A DNA stretch of 32,897 nt from Microbacterium sp. (GCF_031179285.1 NZ_JAPSHY010000031.1:1-32897), one strand, 5' to 3'; shown: positions 1 to 8,245, counted from the stretch's first letter. Notes: generated by a model from the letters alone, not told the origin. Program-made: numbers and translations.

Positions 1-1184
1 TCCAGGGTGCGGTCGTCTTGGCGACCTGCAACCGTTTCGAGGCGTACCTCGAGATGGACGAGCCGGTCACCGCCGCGGGCGCCATCGGCGTCGAGGCCGT
101 GCTCGAGGCCGTCGAGGCCGCCACCGGTGTCTCGGCGCAGGACCTCGACGGTGCATACGAGGTGCATTCCGGCCGGCGGGTCGCCGAGCACCTGTTCTCC
201 GTCGCCTCCGGGCTCGAATCGGTCGTCTCGGGCGAGGGCGAGATCGCCGGCCAGGTGCGCCGCGCGCTGAAGTCCGCCCGCAAGGACGGCACCACCTCCC
301 CCGAACTCGAACGGCTCTTCCAGCGCGCGAGCCAGGCGCAGCGCAAGGTGAAGAACGTCACCGCCCTCGGCCGCGCCGGCCGCTCCCTCGTGCGTCTCGC
401 TCTCGAGCTCGCCGACAGCCGCATCGCCGACTGGTCGGCGGAGCGGGTCCTGCTCGTCGGCACGGGCGCGTACGCCGCAGTCACCCTTGCGACACTGCGC
501 GAGCGCGGAGCCGTCGACATCTCGGTGTACTCGCCGTCGGGCAGGGCCGAGGCGTTCGCCGCGAAGCACGACATCCGGGCCGTATCCGCCGACGACTACT
601 CTCGCGTCGCCTCGCACTCGAGCCTGTTGATCACCTGCACCAGCTCCGCGGAGCCGGTCCTCGGCCCCGAGCATCTCCGGGCGGCATCCGGGTTTGCAAC
701 TGTCGGCTGCCCCGTCGCCGCGCATAATCAGCTGGTCGTCGACCTCGGCATGCCGCGCAACGTCGACCCGGCGGTTGCCGCGCTCGAGGGCGTCGCCCTG
801 CTTGACCTCGAGACGATCCGACTGCATGCCCCGCTCGAGGAGCTGCAGGCGACGGATGCTGCGCGCAGCGTGGTCCGCGAAGCAGCCGACACCTTCCACG
901 TCGTCGGCGCGCGGCAGAGCGTGACGCCGTCGATTGTCGCGCTCCGCTCACACATCTTCGGGCTCCTCGAAGCCGAGATCGGCCGCGCCAGAGCGCGCGG
1001 CGACGAGGACGGACGCATCGAGCAGGCGCTGCGCCACCTCACCGGTGTGCTCCTGCACACGCCGACCTCACGCGCGCACGAGCTCGCCGCGAGCGGCCGC
1101 GCCGACGAGTTCGCCGCCGCGCTGGAGACGCTGTACGGGTTGACGCCGGTCGCCGACGAGACCGAGGAGTCCGCCACCGCCTGA
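1..1184 (+). CDS. hemA: Glutamyl-tRNA reductase, 3' part (5' end outside window)
   Basis: This enzyme reduces glutamyl-tRNA(Glu) with NADPH to glutamate-1-semialdehyde, the first committed step of C5-pathway tetrapyrrole (heme) synthesis in the cytoplasm. The reading frame is already open at base 3, so the start codon lies upstream of the window. The visible N-terminus reads VVLATCNRFEAY, which carries the catalytic cysteine of the TCNR motif. It is followed by the conserved ESVVSGEGEIAGQVRRAL segment, the NADP-binding stretch VLLVGTGAYAAV and the C-terminal dimerisation helices. Only about 45-50 N-terminal residues appear to be missing. The frame ends in TGA at 1184 with no intact neighbour upstream to judge its operon. 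The family call is firm. Confidence 0.95.
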   Translation, partial: QGAVVLATCNRFEAYLEMDEPVTAAGAIGVEAVLEAVEAATGVSAQDLDGAYEVHSGRRVAEHLFSVASGLESVVSGEGEIAGQVRRALKSARKDGTTSPELERLFQRASQAQRKVKNVTALGRAGRSLVRLALELADSRIADWSAERVLLVGTGAYAAVTLATLRERGAVDISVYSPSGRAEAFAAKHDIRAVSADDYSRVASHSSLLITCTSSAEPVLGPEHLRAASGFATVGCPVAAHNQLVVDLGMPRNVDPAVAALEGVALLDLETIRLHAPLEELQATDAARSVVREAADTFHVVGARQSVTPSIVALRSHIFGLLEAEIGRARARGDEDGRIEQALRHLTGVLLHTPTSRAHELAASGRADEFAAALETLYGLTPVADETEESATA

Positions 1185-1221
1185 CCTCGGATCTGCCGCC
1201 GGCGAGTGCGACACTGGAGGC

Positions 1222-1794
1222 ATGGCCCTTCACATCACCGGAGACACCGCCGCCGACGCTCTACTGACCGACAATCCGCTCGCTCTTCTGGTCGGGATGC
1301 TCCTCGACCAGCAGGTGCCGATGGAGACCGCCTTCGCCGGTCCGCTGAAGATCGAGCAGCGCACGGGAGCGACGGATGCCGCCGCGATCGCCGGGATGGA
1401 TCCGGACGCCTTCCTCGAAGCGTTCAAGCAGACCCCGTCGGTGCATCGCTTTCCGGGGTCGATGGCCACTCGGGTGCAGACGCTCTGCCAGACGCTGGTC
1501 GACGAGTGGGGCGGGGACGCCGCGGCCCTCTGGACCGACGGCGACCCGGACGGGCCCGAAGTCCTCAAGCGCCTGAAGAGCCTTCCCGGGTTCGGTGAGC
1601 AGAAGGCGAAGATCTTCCTCGCTCTGCTCGGCAAGCAGTACGGCTTCACCGGTGAGGGCTGGCGCGAGGCATCCGCTCCGTACGGCGAGGAAGGCGCGTT
1701 CCGCAGCGTCGCCGACATCGTCTCGCCCGAGTCGCTGACGAAGGTGCGTGAGTACAAGAAGGCGATGAAGGCCGCGGCGAAGCAGGCCGGCTGA
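1222..1794 (+). CDS. HhH-GPD family base-excision repair-like protein
   Basis: A 190-residue protein of the uncharacterised actinobacterial HhH-GPD family, related to endonuclease III and AlkA glycosylases. A helix-hairpin-helix with the GPD-type loop is visible as LKSLPGFGEQKAKIFLALL near residues 116-134. The N-terminal segment LLVGMLLDQQVPMETAFAGP matches the helical lead-in of this family. I see no four-cysteine iron-sulphur cluster, so it is not a canonical Nth. DNA binding is expected from the fold, but the substrate lesion is unknown. The start is ATG at 1222. GACACT lies 6 bases upstream (1210-1215) and could act as a -10 box for a leaderless transcript, while GGAGG sits only one base from the ATG, too close for a normal ribosome-binding site. 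Confidence 0.85.
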   Translation: MALHITGDTAADALLTDNPLALLVGMLLDQQVPMETAFAGPLKIEQRTGATDAAAIAGMDPDAFLEAFKQTPSVHRFPGSMATRVQTLCQTLVDEWGGDAAALWTDGDPDGPEVLKRLKSLPGFGEQKAKIFLALLGKQYGFTGEGWREASAPYGEEGAFRSVADIVSPESLTKVREYKKAMKAAAKQAG

Positions 1795-1816
1795 CGCCGA
1801 AAACCCCATATCGCAG

Positions 1817-1854
1817 AGACCCCCTCGTACCGACGTCGGTACGAGGGGGTCTCG
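1817..1854. terminator. Perfect 38-base palindrome, probable bidirectional terminator
   Basis: Bases 1817-1835 are the exact reverse complement of 1836-1854, giving a 19-base-pair stem in RNA from either strand. It lies between two convergent genes (stops at 1794 and 1889). No U-tract follows on either strand, which is common for actinobacterial stem-only terminators. Confidence 0.7.
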
Positions 1855-1888
1855 GCGCGAACCGGGGGCTTCGGCGCGACGACCGGCC

Positions 1889-3022
1889 TCAGCGAAGGCC
1901 GGCGAAGAAGGCGCGGATGTCGCCGACGAGGAGGTCCGGCCGCTCCAGAGCCGCGAAATGACCGCCCTCGTCGAACCGGCTCCAGTGCACGATGTTGGAG
2001 TTGTCGCGCTCGGCGAACACCCTGACCGTCTGGAAGTCGTCCTTGAACACCGCCACTCCGGTGGGCGCCGCGTTCACCTGCTGCTCTGCTTCGACGCGGG
2101 CGTTCTCGAGGTAGCTGCGGCTCATGCCGGAAGCGGCGTTCGCGAACCAGTTGACGCTCACCTCGAGAAGGATCTTCTCCAGCGGCACGAGGGAGGTGCC
2201 GTTGCCGAAGTTGTTGAACAGCTCGCTGTAAGCGAGAAGACCGATGGGCGAGTCGCTGAGCCCGACCGCCACCGTCTGCGGGCGCGAGGAGTTCATCGTG
2301 TTGTAGCCCCCGACAGACTGGAACCACTGCATGTGCTCGAGCGCCGCATAGTCGGCCGGCTCGAGCCTCTCGAACTCGGACGGGTCACCGGAGGGGAACG
2401 AGAACAACTGCATCACGTGAAGGCCGAGGAACCCCTCGGGGTTCAGCAGACCGAGCTCGCGCGCGACCATGGCTCCATTGTCGGAACCGTGGATGCCGTA
2501 GCTGTCGTATCCGAGTCCGCGCATCAGCTGGTCGTACGCGGCGGCGACCTTGCCGACGGTCCAGCCGGGCGAAGCGAGCGGCTGCGAGAATCCGTAGCCC
2601 GGCGCGTCGGGGATCACGACGTCGAACGCGTCCTCCGCGCGTCCGCCGTGCGCCACCGGATCGGTGAGCTGATCGATCATGTCGAGGTAGTCGACGGCGG
2701 AACCGGGGTAGGTGTGCGCGAGGAGCAGCGGGGTCGCACCCTCGTGAGCGGAGCGGACGTGGATGAAGCGGATCGTCTGGCCCTCGATGTCGGTCGTGAA
2801 GTGCGGCACGGCGTTGATCGCGGCCTCCGCGGCGGTCCAATCGAATTCACGCCACGCCGCGATGGCCTCCCGCAGATAGGAGTTCGGCGTGCCGGCATCC
2901 CAGTCGTCGGTGGGCGACGGCTGCGGCAGTCGAGTGCGGGCGAGACGGTCCTGCAGATCGGCGACCTCCGCGGCCGCGACGGAGACGGTGAAGGGGCTGA
3001 AGGTGAGGTTGTTGTTTTCCAT
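1889..3022 (-). CDS. Epoxide hydrolase-like alpha/beta hydrolase with EHN domain
   Basis: A 377-residue alpha/beta hydrolase with the N-terminal epoxide-hydrolase domain (EHN), seen as FTVSVAAAEVADLQDRLARTRLP near residues 11-33. The predicted nucleophile is Asp181 in GIHGSDNGA. The usual motif there is HGGDWG, so an Asn replaces the Trp. The histidine is in DEGGHFAALE near the C-terminus. The oxyanion-hole motif, normally HGxP, reads HTYP at 103-106, so the substrate may differ from a classical epoxide. The start at 3022 is chosen because the family begins close to it and TCTACT (3031-3036, minus strand) sits 8 bases upstream as a -10-like box. An in-frame ATG at 3043 would add seven residues. 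The gene is divergent from the WYL regulator at 3090, which probably controls it. Confidence 0.85.
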   Translation of the reverse strand: MENNNLTFSPFTVSVAAAEVADLQDRLARTRLPQPSPTDDWDAGTPNSYLREAIAAWREFDWTAAEAAINAVPHFTTDIEGQTIRFIHVRSAHEGATPLLLAHTYPGSAVDYLDMIDQLTDPVAHGGRAEDAFDVVIPDAPGYGFSQPLASPGWTVGKVAAAYDQLMRGLGYDSYGIHGSDNGAMVARELGLLNPEGFLGLHVMQLFSFPSGDPSEFERLEPADYAALEHMQWFQSVGGYNTMNSSRPQTVAVGLSDSPIGLLAYSELFNNFGNGTSLVPLEKILLEVSVNWFANAASGMSRSYLENARVEAEQQVNAAPTGVAVFKDDFQTVRVFAERDNSNIVHWSRFDEGGHFAALERPDLLVGDIRAFFAGLR

Positions 3023-3040
3023 GTCTCCACAGTAGAAAGC

Positions 3041-3065
3041 CATTAGGCTGGATCCGTTCCTAATG
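3041..3065. promoter_or_regulatory. Inverted repeat in divergent promoter region, candidate WYL operator
   Basis: CATTAGG (3041-3047) and CCTAATG (3059-3065) are exact reverse complements separated by 11 bases, with GGATCC near the centre. The repeat covers the space between the -10-like boxes of the two divergent genes: TCTACT on the minus strand at 3031-3036 and TAGGCT on the plus strand at 3044-3049. A regulator bound here would affect both transcripts. The regulator's identity is inferred from proximity only. Confidence 0.5.
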
Positions 3066-3089
3066 AGAACCTCTTTCGAGGAGATTCCG

Positions 3090-4046
3090 ATGGCCGATCC
3101 GACCGCCCGATTACTCGCCCTCTTGGCACTGTTGCAGACCGGCTCGGCGCGCTCCGGACGCGAGCTCGCCGAGCGGCTCGGCGTCTCGGCGCGCACGCTG
3201 CGACACGACATCGATCGCCTTCGCGGCCTCGGCTATCCGGTCGACGCCACGCGCGGCGCCATCGGCGGATACCGGCTGGGTGCCGGCGGCACGCTGCCTC
3301 CGCTGCTGCTCGACGACGAGGAGGCCGTCGCCGTCACGGTCGGACTCCGCGTCGCCGCCGGCATCACCGGGGTCGAGGAGGCCGGCGCGCGAGCGCTCGC
3401 GAAGCTCGAACAGGTGCTGCCGTCGCGGCTGCGCCCGACCGTCGATGCCCTGCGCTCGTCGATCGACCGGGCACCGGAGAACACCGGCACCGATGCCCCT
3501 GACCCGGAGATCGACTCGGCCGCTCTCCAGGCCATCGCGAGCGCCATCAGCGACGTCGAATGGCTGCGATTCGACTACGACGACGAACCGCGGCTCGTCG
3601 AGCCGTACCGTCTGCTGAGCTGGCAGCGCCGTTGGTACCTGGTCGCCCGCGATCCGCAGGACGGCACCTGGACCACGTATCGCGTCGACTGGATGCGGCT
3701 GCGGATGCCGACGCGGCGCCGGTTCGATCCGCAGCCGCTCCCCGGCGGTGACTACACCGCGTTCGCGATGCGCACGATCGCCGCGAGCGGCTGGAACGTG
3801 CATGCTCGCCTGCTGATCGATGCCTCCGCGGAGGACGTGCTCAACCGCATCAACCCCGCGGTCGGCGTCGTCGAGCCGATCGACGAGACGCACTGCGTGC
3901 TCGTGACCGGCGCCGACAGCCTCGACACGGTCGCCGCGTACATCGGCATGCTGATGATGGACTTCACGGTCGAATCTCCCCCCGAGCTGCTTCCGCGATT
4001 GCAGACGCTCTCGGACCGGTACGCCCGCGCCGTGGCCGGCTCCTGA
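3090..4046 (+). CDS. WYL-domain transcriptional regulator (YafY/DeoR-like HTH)
   Basis: A 318-residue regulator. The N-terminal winged helix-turn-helix (HTH_11 type) reads LLALLALLQTGSARSGREL followed by AERLGVSARTLRHDIDRL. The central and C-terminal part is a WYL ligand-sensing domain with the hallmark SWQRRWYLVARDPQ and a downstream TYRVDWM segment. Such proteins act as one-component repressors or activators, often of a divergent gene. The start at 3090 is favoured because GAGGAG (3078-3083) sits 6 bases upstream. An in-frame ATG at 3063 would add nine residues (MRTSFEEIP), lacks a ribosome-binding site and overlaps the inverted repeat. The gene is convergent with the ABC-F gene, with only 7 bases between stops. 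Confidence 0.88.
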   Translation: MADPTARLLALLALLQTGSARSGRELAERLGVSARTLRHDIDRLRGLGYPVDATRGAIGGYRLGAGGTLPPLLLDDEEAVAVTVGLRVAAGITGVEEAGARALAKLEQVLPSRLRPTVDALRSSIDRAPENTGTDAPDPEIDSAALQAIASAISDVEWLRFDYDDEPRLVEPYRLLSWQRRWYLVARDPQDGTWTTYRVDWMRLRMPTRRRFDPQPLPGGDYTAFAMRTIAASGWNVHARLLIDASAEDVLNRINPAVGVVEPIDETHCVLVTGADSLDTVAAYIGMLMMDFTVESPPELLPRLQTLSDRYARAVAGS

Positions 4047-4053
4047 GCGCTCA

Positions 4054-5736
4054 TCAGCAGGCCACGGCCAGCCCCGCGTCGACGACGACTCGACCGTATC
4101 CGGATCGGCTCTCCGCACGGCGCATCCAGTGCCGGTCGTGCGTGACGGTGATCACTGCGCCGGGGTGGCCGTCGAGCGCCTCCTCGAGCTGGTCCACGAG
4201 CTCCGGGTCGAGATGGTTGGTCGGCTCATCCAGCAGGAGCACCTCGGCCGGTGCGGCGAGCGCGATCGCCAGGTCCAAGCGGCGTCGCTGTCCGACGGAC
4301 AGGGTGCTCACCTCTCGCTCGAGGTCCGACTCGCGAAGCAGGCCGAACCGCAGCAGGGATTGCATCGCGTCCGTCTCGGCCAGTCCGGTCGACCGCGCGA
4401 ACGACGCCACCACTGTGCCCGACTCGGTCGCGCCCACCTCTTGCCGCAGCCAGCCCATTCGCACGTCGTCGCCGCGCTCGACGGTCCCCGCGTCAGGCGT
4501 GATCTCTCCGGCGAGTAGACGCAGCAACGTGGTCTTACCCGCACCGTTGGCTCCGGTGATCAGCCAGCGTTCTCCGGCTCGCACCGTCCACTGGTCCATC
4601 CGCAGCACCGCACCCGCCGACCGTTCGACAGCGTCGAACCTGACCAGTTCGACGTCCGGGTGCTCCTCGCCCGACGCGCCGAGGGCGAACCGAAGCGGCT
4701 CGGGCGGCGGCGGACACGGCGCGGCGCGCAGGCGCGATACCCGCTCCTTGGCCATCCGGATACGTCCCATCGCGCCGTGATCGCGGCTCCGCGCGCGGAA
4801 CGCTCCGTGCCCGAACCCGTCGAGCTCGAGTTTGCGCGGGATCGAATCGAGCCGGAACGCATTGGCTTGAACGAGGGCTTCGTTGCGCGCAAGATCCGCC
4901 CTCCACGCGATGTGGCGCTCTGCCATGCGCTGACGCTCCGCTGCGCGCGCTGCCAGGAATCCGGCGTACCCGTCGCCGTATCGGCGCAGACGCCCGTCCT
5001 GCACCTGGATCACGTCGACGGCGAAGCGCTCGAGGAAGGCCCGATCATGTGTGACCACGACGAGTGCGCCCCGGTGGGCGGCGATCCGCTCCTCCAGCCA
5101 CGAGAGCGCTGCGCTGTCGAGATCGTTGGTCGGCTCGTCCAGCAGCAGTAGCTCGGCGTGTGCAGAGACGGCGACGGCGAGCGCCAGCCGCGCTCGCTCA
5201 CCACCGGAGAGCGCCGCGACCGTCCGGTCGCGCTCGAGCGCCCCCAGTCCGAGCTGGTCGAGAGCCGCATCGACGCGTCGGTCGACGGCATAGCCGTCGC
5301 GTGCCTCGAAGCGGTCCTGCAACGCGGCGATCTCGGTGAGGAGCAGGTCCTGCTCCTCACCCTCGATCGTGGCGAGACGGTCATACGCCTCGCTCATGCT
5401 CCGCTCCAGGTTTCGCAGATCGGCGAGGAGGACATCGATCGCCTCCGTCACAGTCGCACGTTCAGGCAACCGCGGGTCCTGCGACGCGAACGCGATCCCG
5501 CCGGGGATCGAGACGCGCGACTCTCCCGCCGTGGGCGCGAGCGATCCCGCGAGGAGTTCGAGCAGGGTCGACTTGCCGGCGCCGTTGTCTCCGATGACGG
5601 CGAGCCGATCGCCCGGTCGGACGACGAGATCGACGCGATCGAGCACGATTCGATCGGCGAAGCGGACGGTCGCTGATCGCAGCTCGCAGACGCGGTGAAC
5701 GCGAGCGGTGGTCGGGGAGGGATGTACAGGGAACAT
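4054..5736 (-). CDS. ABC-F family ATPase, probable ribosome-protection (antibiotic-resistance type) factor
   Basis: A 560-residue protein with two ABC ATPase domains and no membrane segments, the layout of ABC-F translation factors. Domain 1 has Walker A GDNGAGKST (49-57), signature LSGGE (176-180) and Walker B LLLLDEPTND (196-205). Domain 2 has Walker A GANGAGKTT (395-403), signature LSVGQ (479-483) and Walker B with EPTNHLD (504-510). The interdomain linker is about 110 residues and rich in Arg and Ala. ABC-Fs of this kind (OleB, TlrC, VarM, LmrC group) bind the ribosomal E site and dislodge macrolide, lincosamide or streptogramin drugs. The drug spectrum cannot be read from the sequence. 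A ribosome-binding site (GAGG, minus strand 5747-5744) precedes the ATG. The 213-base leader looks regulatory and fits drug-responsive control. Confidence 0.88.
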   Translation of the reverse strand: MFPVHPSPTTARVHRVCELRSATVRFADRIVLDRVDLVVRPGDRLAVIGDNGAGKSTLLELLAGSLAPTAGESRVSIPGGIAFASQDPRLPERATVTEAIDVLLADLRNLERSMSEAYDRLATIEGEEQDLLLTEIAALQDRFEARDGYAVDRRVDAALDQLGLGALERDRTVAALSGGERARLALAVAVSAHAELLLLDEPTNDLDSAALSWLEERIAAHRGALVVVTHDRAFLERFAVDVIQVQDGRLRRYGDGYAGFLAARAAERQRMAERHIAWRADLARNEALVQANAFRLDSIPRKLELDGFGHGAFRARSRDHGAMGRIRMAKERVSRLRAAPCPPPPEPLRFALGASGEEHPDVELVRFDAVERSAGAVLRMDQWTVRAGERWLITGANGAGKTTLLRLLAGEITPDAGTVERGDDVRMGWLRQEVGATESGTVVASFARSTGLAETDAMQSLLRFGLLRESDLEREVSTLSVGQRRRLDLAIALAAPAEVLLLDEPTNHLDPELVDQLEEALDGHPGAVITVTHDRHWMRRAESRSGYGRVVVDAGLAVAC

Positions 5737-5779
5737 GGAGAGTCCTCTCCGCGGTGCAGTGGCGCCGCAGGGATGCGCG

Positions 5780-5800
5780 TCAGCAGACGCGTCCGATCAT
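5780..5800 (-). CDS. Possible second leader peptide MIGRVC
   Basis: A six-codon ORF (MIGRVC, stop TGA) lies between the ABC-F leader hairpin and the sequestered ribosome-binding site. Its last codons fall inside the small stem-loop 5791-5776 (six pairs, four-base loop), so translating it would open that stem. No good ribosome-binding site precedes it. A longer overlapping frame starting with GTG at 5813 runs through the ABC-F start region out of frame and is an alternative. Confidence 0.25.
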   Translation of the reverse strand: MIGRVC

Positions 5801-5876
5801 GGATCTCGAGCACGCCGGTCAGACGGCGCGTTCGCTCAGGACCCGCTGCGGAGAAGACTCGACGCAGCGTCCAGAT

Positions 5877-5897
5877 CTAGCGGATCAGAGTACCCAT
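5877..5897 (-). CDS. Possible leader peptide MGTLIR
   Basis: An ATG six codons before TAG encodes MGTLIR upstream of the ABC-F gene. TATCGT ends 8 bases before the ATG, so the peptide could be translated leaderless as the first product of the transcript. Its stop is 4 bases before the first leader hairpin. Short leader peptides upstream of erm and ABC-F genes arrest drug-bound ribosomes, and this one has the position and size for that role. ORFs this short also arise by chance. Confidence 0.35.
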   Translation of the reverse strand: MGTLIR

Positions 5898-5949
5898 CGC
5901 CCGAGACGATAGCAGAGCAGGGATGGCGAACGCCAGCAGCTGCTCGCTC

Positions 5950-6762
5950 TCAACCGTAGCGCGAGACGATCTCCGCGGTGAGCGGCGGCCAGATCCGCTT
6001 GTGATCCTCGCCGAACGGGGTTCCCGAGAGGAACGCGGCAGCGAGGTCTCGTGATCGGTCGATGAACAGGAAGCTGCCCTGTGCTCCGAAATGTCCCGCC
6101 GTCTCCGGTGGCAGCGTGTCGCTCAGCCAGTGCGGGCTCTTGGTGCCCTTGAGCTCGAAACCGAGCCCCCACTGGTTGTCTGCGAACGCCCCATAGCCGG
6201 GCACGATGCCGCGAAGGCCCGCCTGCGACACCGTGAGTGCGAGGTCGCGCAGCTCGACGGGGATCAGCACGGGCCGAAGCACCTCCCGTCCGAAGATCAG
6301 CAGGTCATCGATCGACGACGTCGCACCGGCAGACGGTCGCCCGGTGACGTCGGTCTGCGCCATTCCGAGCGGAAGGACGACTTCGCGTTCCATCCAGTCA
6401 GCGAACGCCATGCCGGAGGCATCCGCGACGTGTGCGGCCAGCGTGTCGAAGCCGGCATTCGAGTAGATCCGTCGCTCCCCGACCGGTCGCAGCGGCTCGG
6501 CGCCCTCCATCGGAAGCCCGCTGGTGTGATCGAGCAGGTTGAGCACCGTCGCTCCGGTGGGCCCAGCCGGCTCGTCCAGATCCACGATTCCGCGTTCGAC
6601 CGCGACGAGCACGCCCCATGCGGTGAGCGGCTTGGTCACGGATGCCAGCGGCAGGACCGTCCGCGAGTCCCCCTGCACGGCGAGCGTCTCATCCGGGCCG
6701 GTGACACCGAGGAGCGCAGGATGCGGGAAGCCCTCGGTCGCGGCGAAGGTCGTCGCCTGCAT
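5950..6762 (-). CDS. Serine hydrolase of the beta-lactamase/class C-like family
   Basis: A 270-residue serine hydrolase of the AmpC/esterase EstB-like group. The catalytic motif SVTK (SxxK) is at residues 41-44, the Tyr motif Y100-S-N102 follows, and HFGAQG near residue 225 takes the place of the KTG/HxG motif. All three catalytic motifs are present, so it is probably active, with peptidoglycan peptides, small esters or beta-lactams as possible substrates. No signal peptide is visible, which points to a cytoplasmic esterase or amidase rather than a secreted beta-lactamase. The ATG at 6762 overlaps the last base of the glyQS stop codon (TGATG), so translation is probably coupled to glycyl-tRNA synthetase. 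Confidence 0.8.
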   Translation of the reverse strand: MQATTFAATEGFPHPALLGVTGPDETLAVQGDSRTVLPLASVTKPLTAWGVLVAVERGIVDLDEPAGPTGATVLNLLDHTSGLPMEGAEPLRPVGERRIYSNAGFDTLAAHVADASGMAFADWMEREVVLPLGMAQTDVTGRPSAGATSSIDDLLIFGREVLRPVLIPVELRDLALTVSQAGLRGIVPGYGAFADNQWGLGFELKGTKSPHWLSDTLPPETAGHFGAQGSFLFIDRSRDLAAAFLSGTPFGEDHKRIWPPLTAEIVSRYG

Positions 6763-8147
6763 CACGCGCCCTTGAGGCGCTCGGCGAGGTACTCGTGCAG
6801 GCCGTCGATGGAGATGCGCTCCTGCGCCATGCTGTCTCGGTCGCGGACGGTGACCGCGTAGTCGTCGAGCGAGTCGAAGTCGACCGTGACGCAGAACGGC
6901 GTGCCGATCTCATCCTGGCGGCGGTAGCGACGCCCGATCGCGCCGGCATCATCGAAGTCGACGGACCAGCGACCGCGGAGTCCGTCCGCCACCTCGCGGG
7001 CCAGCGGAGACAGCCGCTCGTTGCGCGACAGCGGCAGCACGGCGACCTTCACCGGAGCCAGACGCGGGTCGAGCTTCAGCACGGTGCGGACGTCGGTGCC
7101 GCCCTTGGCGTTGGGCACCTCCTCCTCGACGTACGCATCGACGAGGAAGGCCATCATCGACCGGGTGAGGCCGAAGGACGGCTCGATCACGTACGGGGTA
7201 TAGCGCTCGCCCGAGGCCTGGTCGAAGTACGTCAGGCTCTGGCCCGACGCCTCGGAGTGGCTGGAGAGATCGAAGTCGGTGCGGTTGGCGACACCCATCA
7301 GCTCGCCCCACTCCTTGCCGGGGAACCCGAAGCGGTACTCGAAGTCGATCGTGCCGGCCGAGTAGTGCGCGCGCTCGTCCTCCGGCACGTCGAACTGCCG
7401 CATGTTCTCGGGATCCAGGCCGAGGTCGATGAACCACGCCCAGCAGGCCTCGACCCAGTGCTCGAACCACTGCTGCGCCTCGGCGGGCGGCGTGAAGAAC
7501 TCGATCTCCATCTGCTCGAACTCGCGGGTGCGGAAGATGAAGTTGCCCGGCGTGATCTCGTTGCGGAAGGCCTTGCCGATCTGGCCGATACCGAACGGCG
7601 GCTTCTTGCGGCTCGCGGTGAGCACGTTGGTGAAGTTCACGAAGATGCCCTGTGCGGTCTCCGGGCGCAGGAAGTGCAGTCCGGACTCGTCGTCGACGAC
7701 GCCGAGATATGTCTTGACCAGCCCCGAGAACGACTTCGGCTCGGTGTACTGGCCCTTGTTGCCGCAGTTGGGGCAAGGGACGTCGGCAAGGCCGTTCTGC
7801 GCCTTCCGGCCTTTACGCGCCTCGAAATCCTCGATGAGATTGTCGGCACGGAAACGCTTGTGGCAGCTGAGGCACTCCACGAGCGGGTCGGTGAATGTGG
7901 CGACGTGGCCGGACGCCTCCCACACGCGCTTGGGCAGGATGATCGAGGAATCGAGGCCGACCATGTCACCACGGCCGCGGACGAACGTCTGCCACCACTG
8001 GCGGCGGATGTTCTCCTTGAGTTCGGTACCGAGGGGGCCGTAGTCCCAGGCCGAGCGCGAGCCGCCGTAGATCTCACCCGCTTGGAACACGAACCCGCGG
8101 TGGCGGGCGAGGGCGATGACCTTGTCGAGGCGGGACTGTTCGGCCAC
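6762..8147 (-). CDS. glyQS: Glycyl-tRNA synthetase, homodimeric type
   Basis: Charges tRNA(Gly) with glycine in the cytoplasm. This is the alpha2 class II enzyme found in actinobacteria, 461 residues here. It begins with [20 protein letters not shown] and continues with [19 protein letters not shown] zinc-ribbon-like pair, CLSCHKRF and CPNCGNKG, lies near residues 83-131. The active-site segments [16 protein letters not shown] and [19 protein letters not shown] are intact, as is class II motif 3 in [14 protein letters not shown]. The start is GTG at 8147, preceded by GGAG with 6 bases spacing. In-frame codons further upstream (MSGPVITG) overlap the promoter -10 and are rejected. The gene heads a coupled pair with the serine hydrolase. 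Confidence 0.96.
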   Translation of the reverse strand: MAEQSRLDKVIALARHRGFVFQAGEIYGGSRSAWDYGPLGTELKENIRRQWWQTFVRGRGDMVGLDSSIILPKRVWEASGHVATFTDPLVECLSCHKRFRADNLIEDFEARKGRKAQNGLADVPCPNCGNKGQYTEPKSFSGLVKTYLGVVDDESGLHFLRPETAQGIFVNFTNVLTASRKKPPFGIGQIGKAFRNEITPGNFIFRTREFEQMEIEFFTPPAEAQQWFEHWVEACWAWFIDLGLDPENMRQFDVPEDERAHYSAGTIDFEYRFGFPGKEWGELMGVANRTDFDLSSHSEASGQSLTYFDQASGERYTPYVIEPSFGLTRSMMAFLVDAYVEEEVPNAKGGTDVRTVLKLDPRLAPVKVAVLPLSRNERLSPLAREVADGLRGRWSVDFDDAGAIGRRYRRQDEIGTPFCVTVDFDSLDDYAVTVRDRDSMAQERISIDGLHEYLAERLKGA

Positions 8148-8199
8148 GGTGGCTCCAATGGTCGGATGCGGGGGGATGCCGGTGATGACGGGCCCGCTC

Positions 8200-8205
8200 A
8201 TTCTA
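8200..8205 (-). promoter_or_regulatory. Probable -10 box of glyQS (TAGAAT)
   Basis: TAGAAT on the minus strand is close to the sigma70 consensus. Transcription would begin near 8193, giving a leader of about 46 bases with a GGAG ribosome-binding site before the GTG at 8147. No convincing -35 is visible. The box overlaps the only upstream in-frame ATG, which supports the shorter protein. Confidence 0.55.
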
Positions 8206-8245
8206 TCCGCGCGCCGGCGGCCCGAATGAGCCGCGAAGGCAGGCG

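Larger units (their letters stand above)
5737..5949 (-). promoter_or_regulatory. Structured 5' leader of the ABC-F gene, candidate translational attenuator
   Basis: The 213 bases between the serine hydrolase stop and the ABC-F start contain several linked elements on the minus strand. TATCGT (5911-5906) is a possible -10, with the tiny ORF MGTLIR directly after it (5897-5877). A hairpin follows, with arms 5872-5863 and 5850-5839, ten pairs and a two-base bulge. The segment GAGTCTTCTCCGC (5860-5848) can pair over 13 bases, one of them G-U, with GCGGAGAGGACTC (5752-5740), which includes the ribosome-binding site. This pairing and the hairpin share bases 5850-5848, so they exclude each other. 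A second tiny ORF (5800-5780) and a tetraloop hairpin (5791-5776) lie between. The pairings are seen in the sequence; the attenuation role is inferred. Confidence 0.55.

Noticed and set aside
1958..3046. Long plus-strand open frame opposite the epoxide-hydrolase-like gene
   Set aside because: It is the antisense shadow of a GC-rich gene. The translation is Arg/Val/His-rich without domains, while the minus frame gives a clean alpha/beta hydrolase.
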